This document shows, piece by piece, positions 41,627-50,197 of a stretch of DNA of 51,513 nucleotides (position 1 is its first letter; each line of letters starts with the position of its first letter). The DNA is taken from positions 1-51,513 of the forward strand of contig CAYLRY010000019.1 of NCBI GenBank assembly GCA_964386535.1. Direction: 5' to 3'. The notes below the pieces were generated by a model, which saw only the letters and a list, made by a program, of their open reading frames with translations, was not told the DNA's origin and did no database searches. A program made the translations under genes and the position numbers. The DNA is from CAYLRY01 sp964386535 (GTDB lineage Bacteria; Chloroflexota; Dehalococcoidia; Dehalococcoidales; UBA3254).

Positions 41627-42097
41627 ATGGTGCAGCAGTTAACTCTTAGAGAAATCTTGAAAGAAGCAATAAGAAACGAAATATTATCCGAATCCCTGTA
41701 TTTAGGGTTACGTCAACGGGTTAACAATCAGGATTCCAGAGAAGCTTTTCGGTTTCTGGCAGAAGAGGAGGAAAAGCACCGGCGATTTCTGGAAGATTAT
41801 TTACAGGGTAAGCTGCGAGAAGGAACTTTAAGTGAAGGTTTGGTGGTGGATTATAAAATCGCTGAGTTTCTGGAACAGCCTGAAATAACTCCTGCAATGG
41901 AACTTAAAGATGTGTTTCTTCTGGCTGCTAATAAAGAGAAATCAACATTCGATCTTTATACCTGCCTGTCACAAATACACCCTGCTGGAAAAATACAGCA
42001 TCTTTTTCAAGAGCTGGCGGCACAGGAATTGGACCATAAAAAAACGGTAGAAACCATGTATTCAGAAGTGGCATTTCCGCAAACTGGCGGAGGTTAG
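41627..42097 (+). CDS. Ferritin-like / rubrerythrin-type di-iron protein
   Basis: A 156-residue four-helix bundle. Iron ligands appear in the expected order: Glu in Ile-Arg-Asn-Glu-Ile near residue 16, Glu-x-x-His in Glu-Glu-Glu-Lys-His near 51, Glu in Asn-Lys-Glu-Lys near 107, and Glu-Leu-Asp-His near 142. No rubredoxin Cys4 centre follows, so it is the ferritin-like domain alone. Such proteins handle peroxide or store iron in anaerobes. ATG at 41627 is eight bases after GGAGG. Confidence 0.88.
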   Translation: MVQQLTLREILKEAIRNEILSESLYLGLRQRVNNQDSREAFRFLAEEEEKHRRFLEDYLQGKLREGTLSEGLVVDYKIAEFLEQPEITPAMELKDVFLLAANKEKSTFDLYTCLSQIHPAGKIQHLFQELAAQELDHKKTVETMYSEVAFPQTGGG

Positions 42098-42130
42098 TAT
42101 GGAGATGGTTTAAAGATTAATCTAATTAGG

Positions 42131-42691
42131 CTAATCTGATCTGATTTGAGTATCTTCCGCTGAAGTTGACTGGGCATGAATTGCTTCCCATTCATGGCGG
42201 TGAATTACCATTAAGATAAAACTTGAACCGTCTCTCTCTATTACACCGCTCTGGTTAAAACCACATTTTTTAAAACATTTCTGTGCCCGGATATTCCATG
42301 ATAAAGTGGTTAGATAAATACGCTCGAGTTTGGTACGTTTAAAGATATGATCTAATAGGGATTCGATTGCTTCAACTCCATATCCATTATTCCAGTAACG
42401 CCGGTTACCTATCATAATCCCTAATTCTGCCTTTCGCTCAACCAGATTAATATTATAATAAACGCAATTACCGATATGTTCACCCGATAGTGTCTCAATA
42501 GCGAATTCATGGCGGTTGCTGCTGGGGTAACACAGTTCAAACGTATATTCGGATAAAAACTGCTGGTATGATATATTTAGGGTAAGAGCTGCATCAAGCC
42601 TGGCCAATTCAGGATCAGTTTGCCAGGTGTAATCCTCTCTGGCATCGGACATTCTCTTTGGGCGGATTCTGATTCTATTGCCGTTGTTCAT
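42131..42691 (-). CDS. GNAT family N-acetyltransferase
   Basis: A 186-residue RimJ/RimL-like acetyltransferase. Gly-Asn-Cys-Val-Tyr-Tyr-Asn-Ile-Asn near residue 74 and Gly-Ile-Met-Ile-Gly-Asn-Arg-Arg-Tyr-Trp-Asn-Asn-Gly-Tyr-Gly near 90-104 give the acetyl-CoA loop, followed by Asn-Ile-Arg-Ala-Gln-Lys-Cys-Phe-Lys-Lys-Cys-Gly-Phe near 150. It should transfer an acetyl group to an amine of a protein or small molecule. Starts nine bases after the HEAT gene; probably the third gene of its unit. Confidence 0.9.
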   Translation of the reverse strand: MNNGNRIRIRPKRMSDAREDYTWQTDPELARLDAALTLNISYQQFLSEYTFELCYPSSNRHEFAIETLSGEHIGNCVYYNINLVERKAELGIMIGNRRYWNNGYGVEAIESLLDHIFKRTKLERIYLTTLSWNIRAQKCFKKCGFNQSGVIERDGSSFILMVIHRHEWEAIHAQSTSAEDTQIRSD

Positions 42692-42700
42692 ATCAAGAAT

Positions 42701-43627
42701 TTATATAATAAAAGAGTCTTCTTCTGTCTCAATTTGTTTTAAGGCGCTTTCAGCAGCTTCACTGATGACCTCGTCCGGACTATTCAGACATTTCAATAGA
42801 TACTGTTTAGCTTTAGTGCCGCCTATCTTGCCCAGCGAAGCAATAGCGGCCTGTTGGACGTCTGCATCATTGTCTCTGGTCAGCTTGATCAAGTAAGGGA
42901 CAGCTTCTTCATCGCAAAGCTCACCACAGGCTCCTGCAGCTTCATAGCGGGTATTTGGGCTGATACTACCCAATTCCTTAATTAGAGTCGGCAACCAAAC
43001 AGTATCACAGTTTTTTCCCATAGCATATATAGCGCTGTTTACTACATTAGGGTCAGTGCTCTGATAAGCGTCTGAAATGGCTTTTTTAACCTCAGGGAGA
43101 GAGAGAGGAGCCGCTGCCTCCAATGCGCGCCGCCAAACTTCAACAGGTTTATTTTTGTCCTTTAAAATAGCCAATAAAGCCTGGGAAACGTGATTTGAAC
43201 TATAAGGACCCAGTTTTTTTAATTCTGCCAGCATAGCATATTTCCCCAGTGCTTTGGCCGCGGCCGCCTGGACCTCCTCTGAGCTATCTTCATTTAACAT
43301 CCTGATAAAAATACTGATCAAGATGGTTTCCTCATTTTCCCAGAGACCTTCAATAGCTTTAATTCTAACCTGGGAATCCGGATCCTTAAGGCAACTTTTT
43401 AGTATACTATCGAAATTAAGCTCAAAATTTTCTTCAGCCAGTTCAACTAGTCGATTAATTATTGTCCGCCGTCTTTCTACCGATATCTTAGGCCATGCCT
43501 GTACGAAATAGGACAAATCTCCCTGATTCAGATTAGATAAGTCAGCCAGTATTGTGTTTAATATTGGCTTATCATTAAGTGTCAGATCAGTAATGGCTTG
43601 TTTGATATTGGTAGGTACAGACTCCAT
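42701..43627 (-). CDS. HEAT-repeat protein
   Basis: A 308-residue all-helical protein built of repeated helix pairs, visible as Asp-x-x-Val-Arg/Gln-x-x-Ala-x-x-Ala-Leu-Gly-Lys patterns, for example near residues 85-95, 120-135, 205-215 and 260-275. HEAT repeats mediate protein-protein contact and sometimes bind bilin or DNA; this one keeps no enzymatic motif. It follows PAC2 by six bases. Partners unknown, but PAC2 and GNAT are co-transcribed. Confidence 0.88.
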   Translation of the reverse strand: MESVPTNIKQAITDLTLNDKPILNTILADLSNLNQGDLSYFVQAWPKISVERRRTIINRLVELAEENFELNFDSILKSCLKDPDSQVRIKAIEGLWENEETILISIFIRMLNEDSSEEVQAAAAKALGKYAMLAELKKLGPYSSNHVSQALLAILKDKNKPVEVWRRALEAAAPLSLPEVKKAISDAYQSTDPNVVNSAIYAMGKNCDTVWLPTLIKELGSISPNTRYEAAGACGELCDEEAVPYLIKLTRDNDADVQQAAIASLGKIGGTKAKQYLLKCLNSPDEVISEAAESALKQIETEEDSFII

Positions 43628-43633
43628 GATAAT

Positions 43634-44449
43634 TTATTCTTCCTCCTCTCCCTCTTCCCCATCTTCGCCTTCTTCCTGCCCTTGTTCCCAGATCGGCTGA
43701 GTGAAGTAATCAATATATTGTCCCATAGCTTCAGCGGCTGCCTGTTTCATTTTCTGACGTGTTTCTTCAGCTAGTTTGGCCAGTTCCGTGGTATCCACTT
43801 CTATTTCTAGCATTTTGGATAATATCTTAACTACCGCCAGGGCTGCCATCGGGTTGGGCATTCTTGAAGCATACATGGGGACTTCGCCGAGAAGACACAT
43901 ACCATCAATTTCTCTCTCTTTTGCCACACCTAACAAAAGCCCGTTCAAACCGGCTATTTGCAGATTGCCTTTTTGTTTCAAGTTCAGTGTTTTTAGTTCC
44001 TGGACCAGGGCTTGATTAGTGCCTACACCCCATACCTTCGGTTGCTCGGTGTGATGAATCCGGGTTAAAGCGGCAGCGCAGGTATAAACTCGTTGAACAT
44101 GAAATCTTTGAGATAGATCTAGAACGCAATTGGCCAGCTCATAACCCTTGGTAGGGGGCTGGTCATCACCTAAAAACAAAATTAAGTCGCTTCCGTTTTT
44201 ATTATCGTTTTTTCTATAGAAAAATTTACTCTGTGGAAACTGGGGGGCTTCAATAATACTATCTTCAACTAGCACCCCCGTAGGGTCGAAGAAATTAGCG
44301 GGTTTAATTTCAGCTAATTCCTTGAAATGTAATTTAGAGGTAAGGTAGGTGGCTATAATCATAGCTACATTGCCAACACCAGGCCAGGCGGCCAGCAGAT
44401 TGGGGGTTTTAAGTTTGGGGCGAGCAAATAACTTGATTAGCTCGTTCAT
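43634..44449 (-). CDS. PAC2 family protein (proteasome assembly chaperone-like)
   Basis: A 271-residue protein of the PAC2 family. The N-terminal Trp-Pro-Gly-Val-Gly-Asn-Val near residue 21 is the family signature, and the C-terminal helical region ends with a run of Glu, Gly and Asp. Family members resemble the eukaryotic PAC2 chaperone, but in bacteria the role is not established. The start at 44449 has AGGAG five bases upstream; the alternative at 44479 lacks it. No proteasome genes occur in the window. Confidence 0.88.
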   Translation of the reverse strand: MNELIKLFARPKLKTPNLLAAWPGVGNVAMIIATYLTSKLHFKELAEIKPANFFDPTGVLVEDSIIEAPQFPQSKFFYRKNDNKNGSDLILFLGDDQPPTKGYELANCVLDLSQRFHVQRVYTCAAALTRIHHTEQPKVWGVGTNQALVQELKTLNLKQKGNLQIAGLNGLLLGVAKEREIDGMCLLGEVPMYASRMPNPMAALAVVKILSKMLEIEVDTTELAKLAEETRQKMKQAAAEAMGQYIDYFTQPIWEQGQEEGEDGEEGEEEE

Positions 44450-44690
44450 TTTTTCTCCTGATTCTTTTTCCTGTAACATGTATTTATTTTACCTTAAAAT
44501 AGCACCTGAGGCTATAATTTATCTTTACGTGTTTACTTAAGAATCATCCTTTCCGGCTGGCTGCCGGCACCTAAAAAATGAAAACCCCTACAAATTTCAA
44601 AGCCGTCTCTAAGTATCCTTCTTCACCGTTACAATGGACGGCTTCGCCAATAAAAGCCTTATGCCTGAGTAATTATAAAAAAAGGACCGC
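44450..44690. other. Intergenic gap between PAC2 and pmbA
   Basis: Some 240 bases with no gene or RNA that I can support. It should hold the PAC2 promoter, since the next co-directional gene ends 241 bases upstream. Confidence 0.4.
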
Positions 44691-45992
44691 TTATTTACTA
44701 GCTACTGCAACGCTGGAACAGAAAATATGTGGAGTGAGAACTGAACCTCCCACCCATCTAGCCTCTTTGCCCAAAGCTGCAATATTTTTTAAGACCTGGT
44801 AAACGTTGCCGGAAACCATGGTATTTTTAACCCTGCCGGCAATTTTACCGTTTTCTATCTTATATCCCAATAAAACATTACCGCTGAAATCACCGCCAAG
44901 GATATTACCCTGTTCCGCTCCCATCAGTTGCTCAACAATCAATCCTTCTTTAATGTCCTGAACCATTTCTTCAACAGTGGCCTGGCCGGTGTTAATGCAA
45001 AAAGCACTGGGTGAAGGAACCAGGATACCTCCTCTGCCCCGGTTTCCATTTCCGGTACTACGTATACACGCCTGTCCGGCAGTTTGCAGGTCGTAAAGGA
45101 AATTACGTACAATACCTCCTTCGATCAAAGGAGTACGCTGGCTGGGCACACCTTCATCATCAAAGGGACGGCTGTTCGGAGCAAATTTAATAGTAGGATC
45201 GTCAATTATACTCAATTTTGTGTCAAACACTTTTTCACCCAGGCGTTTACCGATAGGCGAAGCGCCTTCGAGGACTGTTTTACCATTAAAGGCAGACATC
45301 AGAGAAGGTAACAGCGCACTGACTGCTCCATCAGGAGTGAAGATTACGGGAAGATAGCCTGTCGTCACTACCGCTATATTTCTGGAAAGTTCAAGCTGGC
45401 GCAGTACCATATCAGTTAATTCCTGAGTATTTTTCAAAAGCTGGCAGGATTCTTTTTCATCGCCTACAAAAAGCATGTCTGTATCACGGATCAAAGTACC
45501 GCCAATACCCAGCCCGAAAGTGCTTTTCCGGTATTCAGCCTTTCCGCCGCGTGAGTTTAAAATCTTAATATGAGCCATTCCTTTGGAGACCCCGGCATCA
45601 CAGATAATACCAGGTGTGCTTTTAAGCACAGGATCAATCAGGCTATGACCCAATTCAATCATTTCTGAAACCGGGATATTTTCTACTTCAGGGTCGAAAA
45701 CGGGGACATCTGGAAAAGCCGTGGCTTGAGGAAAATCAAACCTGGCCTGCATCCCAAATTGAGATGATTCTACAGCAATATCAACCAGTTTACAGCTTTC
45801 AATATTTCCACTGGCGGCGGCATACCCTAAACGCCCGTTTTTGATAATGCGCAGTGCAACACTGTTGCTCTGTTTGCTTTGAATAGCTTTAAGGCGATTA
45901 GCCCGGAAATGTACAGGTGTTTCTTCGGTTGTAATAACGAATACTTCAGCAGCCTCAGCGACTTTGCTGGCTAAACTAAGAATCTCCTCCAT
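44691..45992 (-). CDS. pmbA: TldE/PmbA metalloprotease subunit
   Basis: A 433-residue member of the TldD/PmbA family, with the family fold but no HExxxH zinc motif, as expected for the TldE (PmbA) half of the heterodimer. Segments such as Gly-Arg-Leu-Gly-Tyr-Ala-Ala-Ala-Ser-Gly near 62 and the late Leu-Met-Gly-Ala-Glu-Gln-Gly-Asn-Ile-Leu-Gly-Gly-Asp-Phe-Ser are characteristic. With TldD it cleaves unfolded peptides or bacteriocin leaders. The start ATG shares one base with the tldD stop (TAATG), and GGAGG precedes it, so translation is coupled. Confidence 0.93.
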   Translation of the reverse strand: MEEILSLASKVAEAAEVFVITTEETPVHFRANRLKAIQSKQSNSVALRIIKNGRLGYAAASGNIESCKLVDIAVESSQFGMQARFDFPQATAFPDVPVFDPEVENIPVSEMIELGHSLIDPVLKSTPGIICDAGVSKGMAHIKILNSRGGKAEYRKSTFGLGIGGTLIRDTDMLFVGDEKESCQLLKNTQELTDMVLRQLELSRNIAVVTTGYLPVIFTPDGAVSALLPSLMSAFNGKTVLEGASPIGKRLGEKVFDTKLSIIDDPTIKFAPNSRPFDDEGVPSQRTPLIEGGIVRNFLYDLQTAGQACIRSTGNGNRGRGGILVPSPSAFCINTGQATVEEMVQDIKEGLIVEQLMGAEQGNILGGDFSGNVLLGYKIENGKIAGRVKNTMVSGNVYQVLKNIAALGKEARWVGGSVLTPHIFCSSVAVASK

Positions 45993-47365
45993 TATTTGCC
46001 TCCAATCAGGCAATGCTGAATTCTGATATGCGGGCTGCCATTTGAAACCGGCAAAGGTGATTGTCCCCCTTTGCCGCAACCACCTCCCTGATTCATATCC
46101 AGATCATTACCGATAGCATCTATATTCATGAGAGTAGAAAAAACATTTCCGGTCAGAACCACCGGCCTGAGCGTCTCTGCAATTTTGCCGTTACGAATGA
46201 AATAGGCTTCTCCGGCGGAAAAGGTGAACATCTCCATGCTGGTAGTACCACCGTACCAGTTTTTAACATAAATACCTTCCTTAATGTCGCTGATCATATC
46301 ATTAAATGAGACTGACCCGGGTTCAATATAGGTATTACTCATACGTACAATAGGCGGGAAACGGTAGCTGATTGCCCTGGCATTTCCGGACAACTTTTCC
46401 TTCATTCTGGCAGCAGTTTCGCGTGAATGCAGTCTGCCAGTAAGTATCCCTTCTCTAATGAGGTAGGTTTTTTCTGCGGGGACACCTTCATCGTCATATT
46501 TATAACTGCCGCGTAAACCTGTGACAGCAGCACCATCCACTACATTTAATTGTTCTCGCCCAAATTTTTTGCCCAGGGTCATCAGCTTACTCAACTGCGG
46601 GTTTTCATAAACATGATCAGCCTCAGATAAATGGCCGAAGGCCTCATGGATAAAAACACCAGCCAGAATCGGATCCAGTATAACGGTATACTCTCCTCCT
46701 TTAGCCTGAGGCGCTGATAACATGTCTACAGCTCGCTGGGTGTTGTCTTGAATTTGCTGGTGCAGACCCTGTATTTGACTGAAATCTCCCCGGCTGCCAA
46801 GGCTTAGTCCAGCTTGCTGCACCTCTCCATTATCCGAAGCAATAGCGGTAATACGGAGGGTAACATCAGCTCTTTCCTGTTCTATATAGCTACCGGCTGA
46901 ATTGAGATAAAGATATTTCCGGTAGGCGTCACTATAACCGATGATAGATGTTTGAATTTTGGGTGTGCTCCAGATAACAGAGTTATATTCGTCTAATAGT
47001 TGTTTTTTCTTGATCAGCGGTATATTAACCGGATTTTGATTTACTTCTCCAATTACGGAATCCACCACTGGTTTTACAGGTTCGATTTTAACATCTCCGC
47101 CACTTACAAACCGGGCCTGTTCAATCGCCTGTGCTGTCTTACTTTGCAGATTTTCCAGACTGTTGAAGCTGGCAAAGCCCCATCCTCCATTAACCAGAGC
47201 GCGGATGTTGCCGCCAACTGCCGAGGTTTTATCTGTGGATTCAAGCTCTTTACCGCGGTAGGTGATATGACTGGACTGGCTTTCCTCTAAATGGGCTTCA
47301 ATGTAATCTACCTTACACCTGGAGAGAATTGCAGCCAGATCATGACCGGCTTCATTTATATTCAT
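45992..47365 (-). CDS. tldD: TldD zinc metalloprotease subunit
   Basis: A 457-residue protease. The zinc motif His-Glu-Ala-Phe-Gly-His occupies residues 240-245, and a C-terminal Gly-Gly-Cys-Gly-Lys-Gly-Gly-Gln near 432 provides the third Cys ligand region known in TldD. Gly-Leu-Arg-Gly-Ser-Tyr-Lys-Tyr-Asp-Asp-Glu-Gly and Tyr-Gly-Gly-Thr-Thr-Ser further mark the family. It acts with PmbA as a heterodimer threading unstructured peptides. It is the first gene of the unit, with a probable promoter at 47397-47424. Confidence 0.95.
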   Translation of the reverse strand: MNINEAGHDLAAILSRCKVDYIEAHLEESQSSHITYRGKELESTDKTSAVGGNIRALVNGGWGFASFNSLENLQSKTAQAIEQARFVSGGDVKIEPVKPVVDSVIGEVNQNPVNIPLIKKKQLLDEYNSVIWSTPKIQTSIIGYSDAYRKYLYLNSAGSYIEQERADVTLRITAIASDNGEVQQAGLSLGSRGDFSQIQGLHQQIQDNTQRAVDMLSAPQAKGGEYTVILDPILAGVFIHEAFGHLSEADHVYENPQLSKLMTLGKKFGREQLNVVDGAAVTGLRGSYKYDDEGVPAEKTYLIREGILTGRLHSRETAARMKEKLSGNARAISYRFPPIVRMSNTYIEPGSVSFNDMISDIKEGIYVKNWYGGTTSMEMFTFSAGEAYFIRNGKIAETLRPVVLTGNVFSTLMNIDAIGNDLDMNQGGGCGKGGQSPLPVSNGSPHIRIQHCLIGGK

Positions 47366-47396
47366 TGTTTATCCCTTAAGCACAAATTAAGTATTC

Positions 47397-47424
47397 ATTT
47401 TACATGATATGCTCAAATTCTCAA
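47397..47424 (-). promoter_or_regulatory. Putative promoter for tldD-pmbA
   Basis: On the minus strand TTGAGA (47419-47424) and TAAAAT (47397-47402) are 16 bases apart. A near-perfect inverted repeat AATTGTTAAACAATT (47437-47451) lies just upstream and may be an operator. Confidence 0.45.
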
Positions 47425-47723
47425 GTTGACAAGGTAAATTGTTAAACAATTCAGGTTAGTTAATGATGATTTTCAGTACCGAGGCTGAAGGGTTACACAA
47501 TAAACAATATCATTTAAAACTTTTTTAGAGATTCAAAGTTACGAGAAAAAAGGGGAAAATAGGGAGTGAGTCTTTATCAGTTACACTTTATAAGTTCCGG
47601 TATTAATCGTAAGACGGCTAACCAAAGACAAAACAGCTTTTGAACAAACCCCCATAGAAGTCCTTAGGGTGTATACCACAGTCGATCAATTTCTTGTTAA
47701 AAGCAAAATCACTTACTTTCCGG

Positions 47724-47790
47724 CCTATCTTGCGTTAAGTCAAGCAGGTGGCGGCCCTGCCTTCGAATTACGAAGTAATAGCGAGATAGG
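47724..47790. ncRNA. Possible structured RNA: three-way junction
   Basis: A 10-bp closing stem is formed by CCTATCTTGC (47724-47733) and GCGAGATAGG (47781-47790), with one G-U pair. Inside it two hairpins abut directly: GCAGG (47744-47748)/CCTGC (47756-47760) and CTTCG (47761-47765)/CGAAG (47771-47775). The strand is unresolved because both strands fold. It lies in the 676-base gene-free gap between panC and tldD, with no ORF across it. I recognise no known RNA family. Confidence 0.35.
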
Positions 47791-47831
47791 GAACTAATTC
47801 TAACAATCCTTGTCAAGACAAGACTTTATCC

Positions 47832-47937
47832 AAAATACGCCATCAAGTAGTCTCAAACAGACACGATATTTTTGCACCAATATGGTGAAAATATTCAGGC
47901 TTGTTTAGCTTCATTTGATGGTGAATCAAGGTTATCA
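47832..47937 (+). repeat. Dispersed ~110-bp repeat (copy B)
   Basis: Full-length counterpart of 1198-1311 in the same orientation. Its ends carry short inverted repeats, CCATCAA (47840-47846) and TTGATGG (47915-47921), hinting at a small MITE-like element. It lies in the large gap between panC and tldD. The remainder of 47366-48041 holds the candidate RNA at 47724-47790, a CTTGTC/GACAAG hairpin at 47809-47822, and no gene. Confidence 0.65.
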
Positions 47938-48041
47938 CGAAATTCACCCCGTAATTCTCCAGGTAAAGAATTAACAACCGGATCATAATTAACCTGCATG
48001 TTCTGTATCATTTCTTCCACTGTGCGCATTCTTAAAAACGT

Positions 48042-48875
48042 CTATTCCAGAATAATATTATCTATAAGACGGGTCCTGCCGAATTTTACAGCTAAGGATA
48101 TTACTGCCGGGGGATCTGCCTGTTCCAGTTCCTGTAAATCCAATGCATTCGCAATACTGATGTATTCAATTTTTCCCAGAGGTTTTTGTCTTATAATCTC
48201 GATCATATTTTCACGTAATTTTTTAGAATTCCGCTCTCCTCCAATCCACAATGAATGTGCCTTGCTGAGAGCCTGAAACAGAACCGGAGCCTGGTTACGT
48301 TCTTCAGTGTTTAAATAGACATTGCGACTGCTCATAGCCAGCCCATCTGGCTCCCGCACAGTAGGTACAATTATCATTTCCAAATTCATATTCAGGTCTA
48401 CGATCATCTTTTTTACCACTACACACTGCTGGGCGTCCTTTTGGCCGAAATAAGTACGTGTAGGTTCTATAATATTGAACAATTTTGCCACCACGGTAGC
48501 CACACCACGGAAGTGTCCGGGACGGATGGCGCCTTCAAGCCGTTCAGTAACTTTTTCCACATCCACCCAGGTATTATATCCTGCGGGGTACATTTCTTGT
48601 GGAGGAGGTAAAAAAACCACATCCGTTTTTTCTTTCTCCAATAGGGCAAAATCTCGTGGATAATCTCGAGGGTAACGGTCGAAATCTTCATTTGGACCAA
48701 ACTGAGTAGGATTTACGAAAATACTTACGATGGTGAAATCATTAGCAGCATGAGAATGCTTGACCAGCGTAAGATGACCTTCATGCAAATAACCCATTGT
48801 AGGGACAAAACCAACTGTACCTTTAAGTTCCCGGCGGATTTTCTTCATCCTGGCTATTGTGTCAATAATTTCCAT
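48042..48875 (-). CDS. panC: Pantothenate synthetase
   Basis: A 277-residue ATP-dependent ligase joining pantoate and beta-alanine. Thr-Met-Gly-Tyr-Leu-His-Glu-Gly-His near residue 26 is the HIGH-like motif, Phe-Val-Asn-Pro-Thr-Gln-Phe near 53 binds pantoate, and Met-Ser-Ser-Arg-Asn-Val-Tyr near 178 corresponds to KMSKS. It follows panB by about 100 bases, but an intrinsic terminator stands between them, so it depends on readthrough or its own promoter. Confidence 0.96.
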   Translation of the reverse strand: MEIIDTIARMKKIRRELKGTVGFVPTMGYLHEGHLTLVKHSHAANDFTIVSIFVNPTQFGPNEDFDRYPRDYPRDFALLEKEKTDVVFLPPPQEMYPAGYNTWVDVEKVTERLEGAIRPGHFRGVATVVAKLFNIIEPTRTYFGQKDAQQCVVVKKMIVDLNMNLEMIIVPTVREPDGLAMSSRNVYLNTEERNQAPVLFQALSKAHSLWIGGERNSKKLRENMIEIIRQKPLGKIEYISIANALDLQELEQADPPAVISLAVKFGRTRLIDNIILE

Positions 48876-48932
48876 ATTAAAAACTCCCGGACCCGGTTAA
48901 GCCGGATATTTGAATTTCTTCCCTATTGGAAT

Positions 48933-48956
48933 AAAAAAGGGGAGGTTTACCTCCCC
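48933..48956 (-). terminator. Intrinsic terminator between panB and panC
   Basis: On the minus strand GGGGAGGT and ACCTCCCC (48939-48946 with 48949-48956) form a perfect eight-base-pair stem with a two-base spacing, followed by six T residues (48933-48938). It would end panB transcripts. Confidence 0.8.
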
Positions 48957-48976
48957 CCTGGTATTCATGTGATAAA

Positions 48977-49804
48977 CTATTTTAAATCAGATAGGATTGA
49001 TTCGTCCAGCGGAAAGCTTTCTTTTTCGGTAGGGAAAGCCTGACTTTTTACCTCGTTTTGATATTCTTTAACCGCACTTTTAATTAAATCAGCTAGCTTA
49101 ACATATTGTTTGGCATGTTTGGGCACAAAACCGGTGGTAAGGCCCAGAACATCATGGATTACCTGTACCTGGCCGTCACAGTCAGGTCCGGCGCCGATAC
49201 CGATGGTGGGAATGCTTAATTTCTGGGTAATTAAAGCGGCCAAAGGCGCGGGAACAGTCTCCAATACTACTGCGAAAGCCCCGGCCTGTTCAAGAGCGAT
49301 TGCGTCATCGATCAGCTTTCTGGCAGCTTCACTGGTTTTACCCTGAATTCTGCGTCCGCCAAGCTGATTGATATACTGAGGAGTCAGACCGATATGGCCC
49401 ATCACCGGAATTCCGGCATCAACAATTCTTTTTACAGTGCCGGCGACGGCCATACCTCCTTCCAGTTTGACAGACTGGGCGCCGCCTTCCTGTAGAAAAC
49501 TGGCGGCATTTTTTAAGGCTTCATCGGCACTGATTTGATATGTCATAAAGGGCATATCACCCACCACCAGGGCGCTTTGAGCAGCACGGGTTACTGCTTT
49601 GGTGTGATGTAACATATCTGCCATGGTAACCGGAATAGTAGTTTCATAGCCCAGTACTACATTACCCAGGCTATCGCCCACCAGAATCAAAGGAATACCA
49701 GCCTCATCGATGATTTTTGCCGTAAGATAGTCATAGGCTGTCAGCATGGCAAATTTCTCGCCCTTCTGTTTCATCTCTTTTAAGTGCTGGATTCTGATAC
49801 GCAT
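48977..49804 (-). CDS. panB: Ketopantoate hydroxymethyltransferase
   Basis: A 275-residue TIM-barrel enzyme that adds a hydroxymethyl group to 2-oxoisovalerate using methylene-tetrahydrofolate. Ala-Tyr-Asp-Tyr-Leu-Thr-Ala near residue 22, Val-Gly-Asp-Ser-Leu-Gly-Asn near 42 (metal Asp), Lys-Leu-Glu-Gly-Gly near 115 and Gly-His-Ile-Gly-Leu-Thr-Pro-Gln near 138 are the family marks. Its ATG is directly adjacent to the panD stop, in the pan operon. Confidence 0.97.
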   Translation of the reverse strand: MRIRIQHLKEMKQKGEKFAMLTAYDYLTAKIIDEAGIPLILVGDSLGNVVLGYETTIPVTMADMLHHTKAVTRAAQSALVVGDMPFMTYQISADEALKNAASFLQEGGAQSVKLEGGMAVAGTVKRIVDAGIPVMGHIGLTPQYINQLGGRRIQGKTSEAARKLIDDAIALEQAGAFAVVLETVPAPLAALITQKLSIPTIGIGAGPDCDGQVQVIHDVLGLTTGFVPKHAKQYVKLADLIKSAVKEYQNEVKSQAFPTEKESFPLDESILSDLK

Positions 49805-50197
49805 TTAGCTGTTCCTTAAAATGTCAAGGGCTTCATCTACCACACCTTTAGTATGGGTAATCTTATTCTGGGCATCTACATAGACCAATTTCGGGTGATA
49901 GTGACGGGCTTCTTCTTCGCTCATATCAGAGTAGGTCAAAATAATGACGATATCGCCTTTTGCCGCCAGCCGGGCGGCCGCTCCGTTGAGACAGATTTCA
50001 CCACCGTTTTCCTTGCCTTCAATGGCATAAGTATGAAAACGGGCGCCATTGTTAATATTTAAAATATGTACCTGCTCATAAGGGAGAATATCAGCAGCCT
50101 CCATCAATTTTTTATCAATGGTAATACTGCCTTCATAGGCGATATTGCCATCCGTGACACGGGCGCGGTGAATTTTGCTCTTTAACATGTTGCGCAT
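49805..50197 (-). CDS. panD: Aspartate 1-decarboxylase proenzyme
   Basis: A 130-residue pyruvoyl enzyme making beta-alanine from aspartate. Tyr-Glu-Gly-Ser-Ile-Thr contains the self-cleavage Gly23-Ser24 bond that yields the pyruvoyl group; Asn-Gly-Ala-Ala-Ala-Arg near 72 and Tyr-Ser-Asp-Met follow. The start at 50197 has AGGGAAG upstream and lies within the end of the DUF2520 gene (16-base overlap). It feeds PanC. Confidence 0.96.
   Translation of the reverse strand: MRNMLKSKIHRARVTDGNIAYEGSITIDKKLMEAADILPYEQVHILNINNGARFHTYAIEGKENGGEICLNGAAARLAAKGDIVIILTYSDMSEEEARHYHPKLVYVDAQNKITHTKGVVDEALDILRNS

Noticed and set aside
44578..44802. Plus-strand frame across the PAC2-pmbA gap
   Set aside because: Its second half is antisense to pmbA and no start signal is present.
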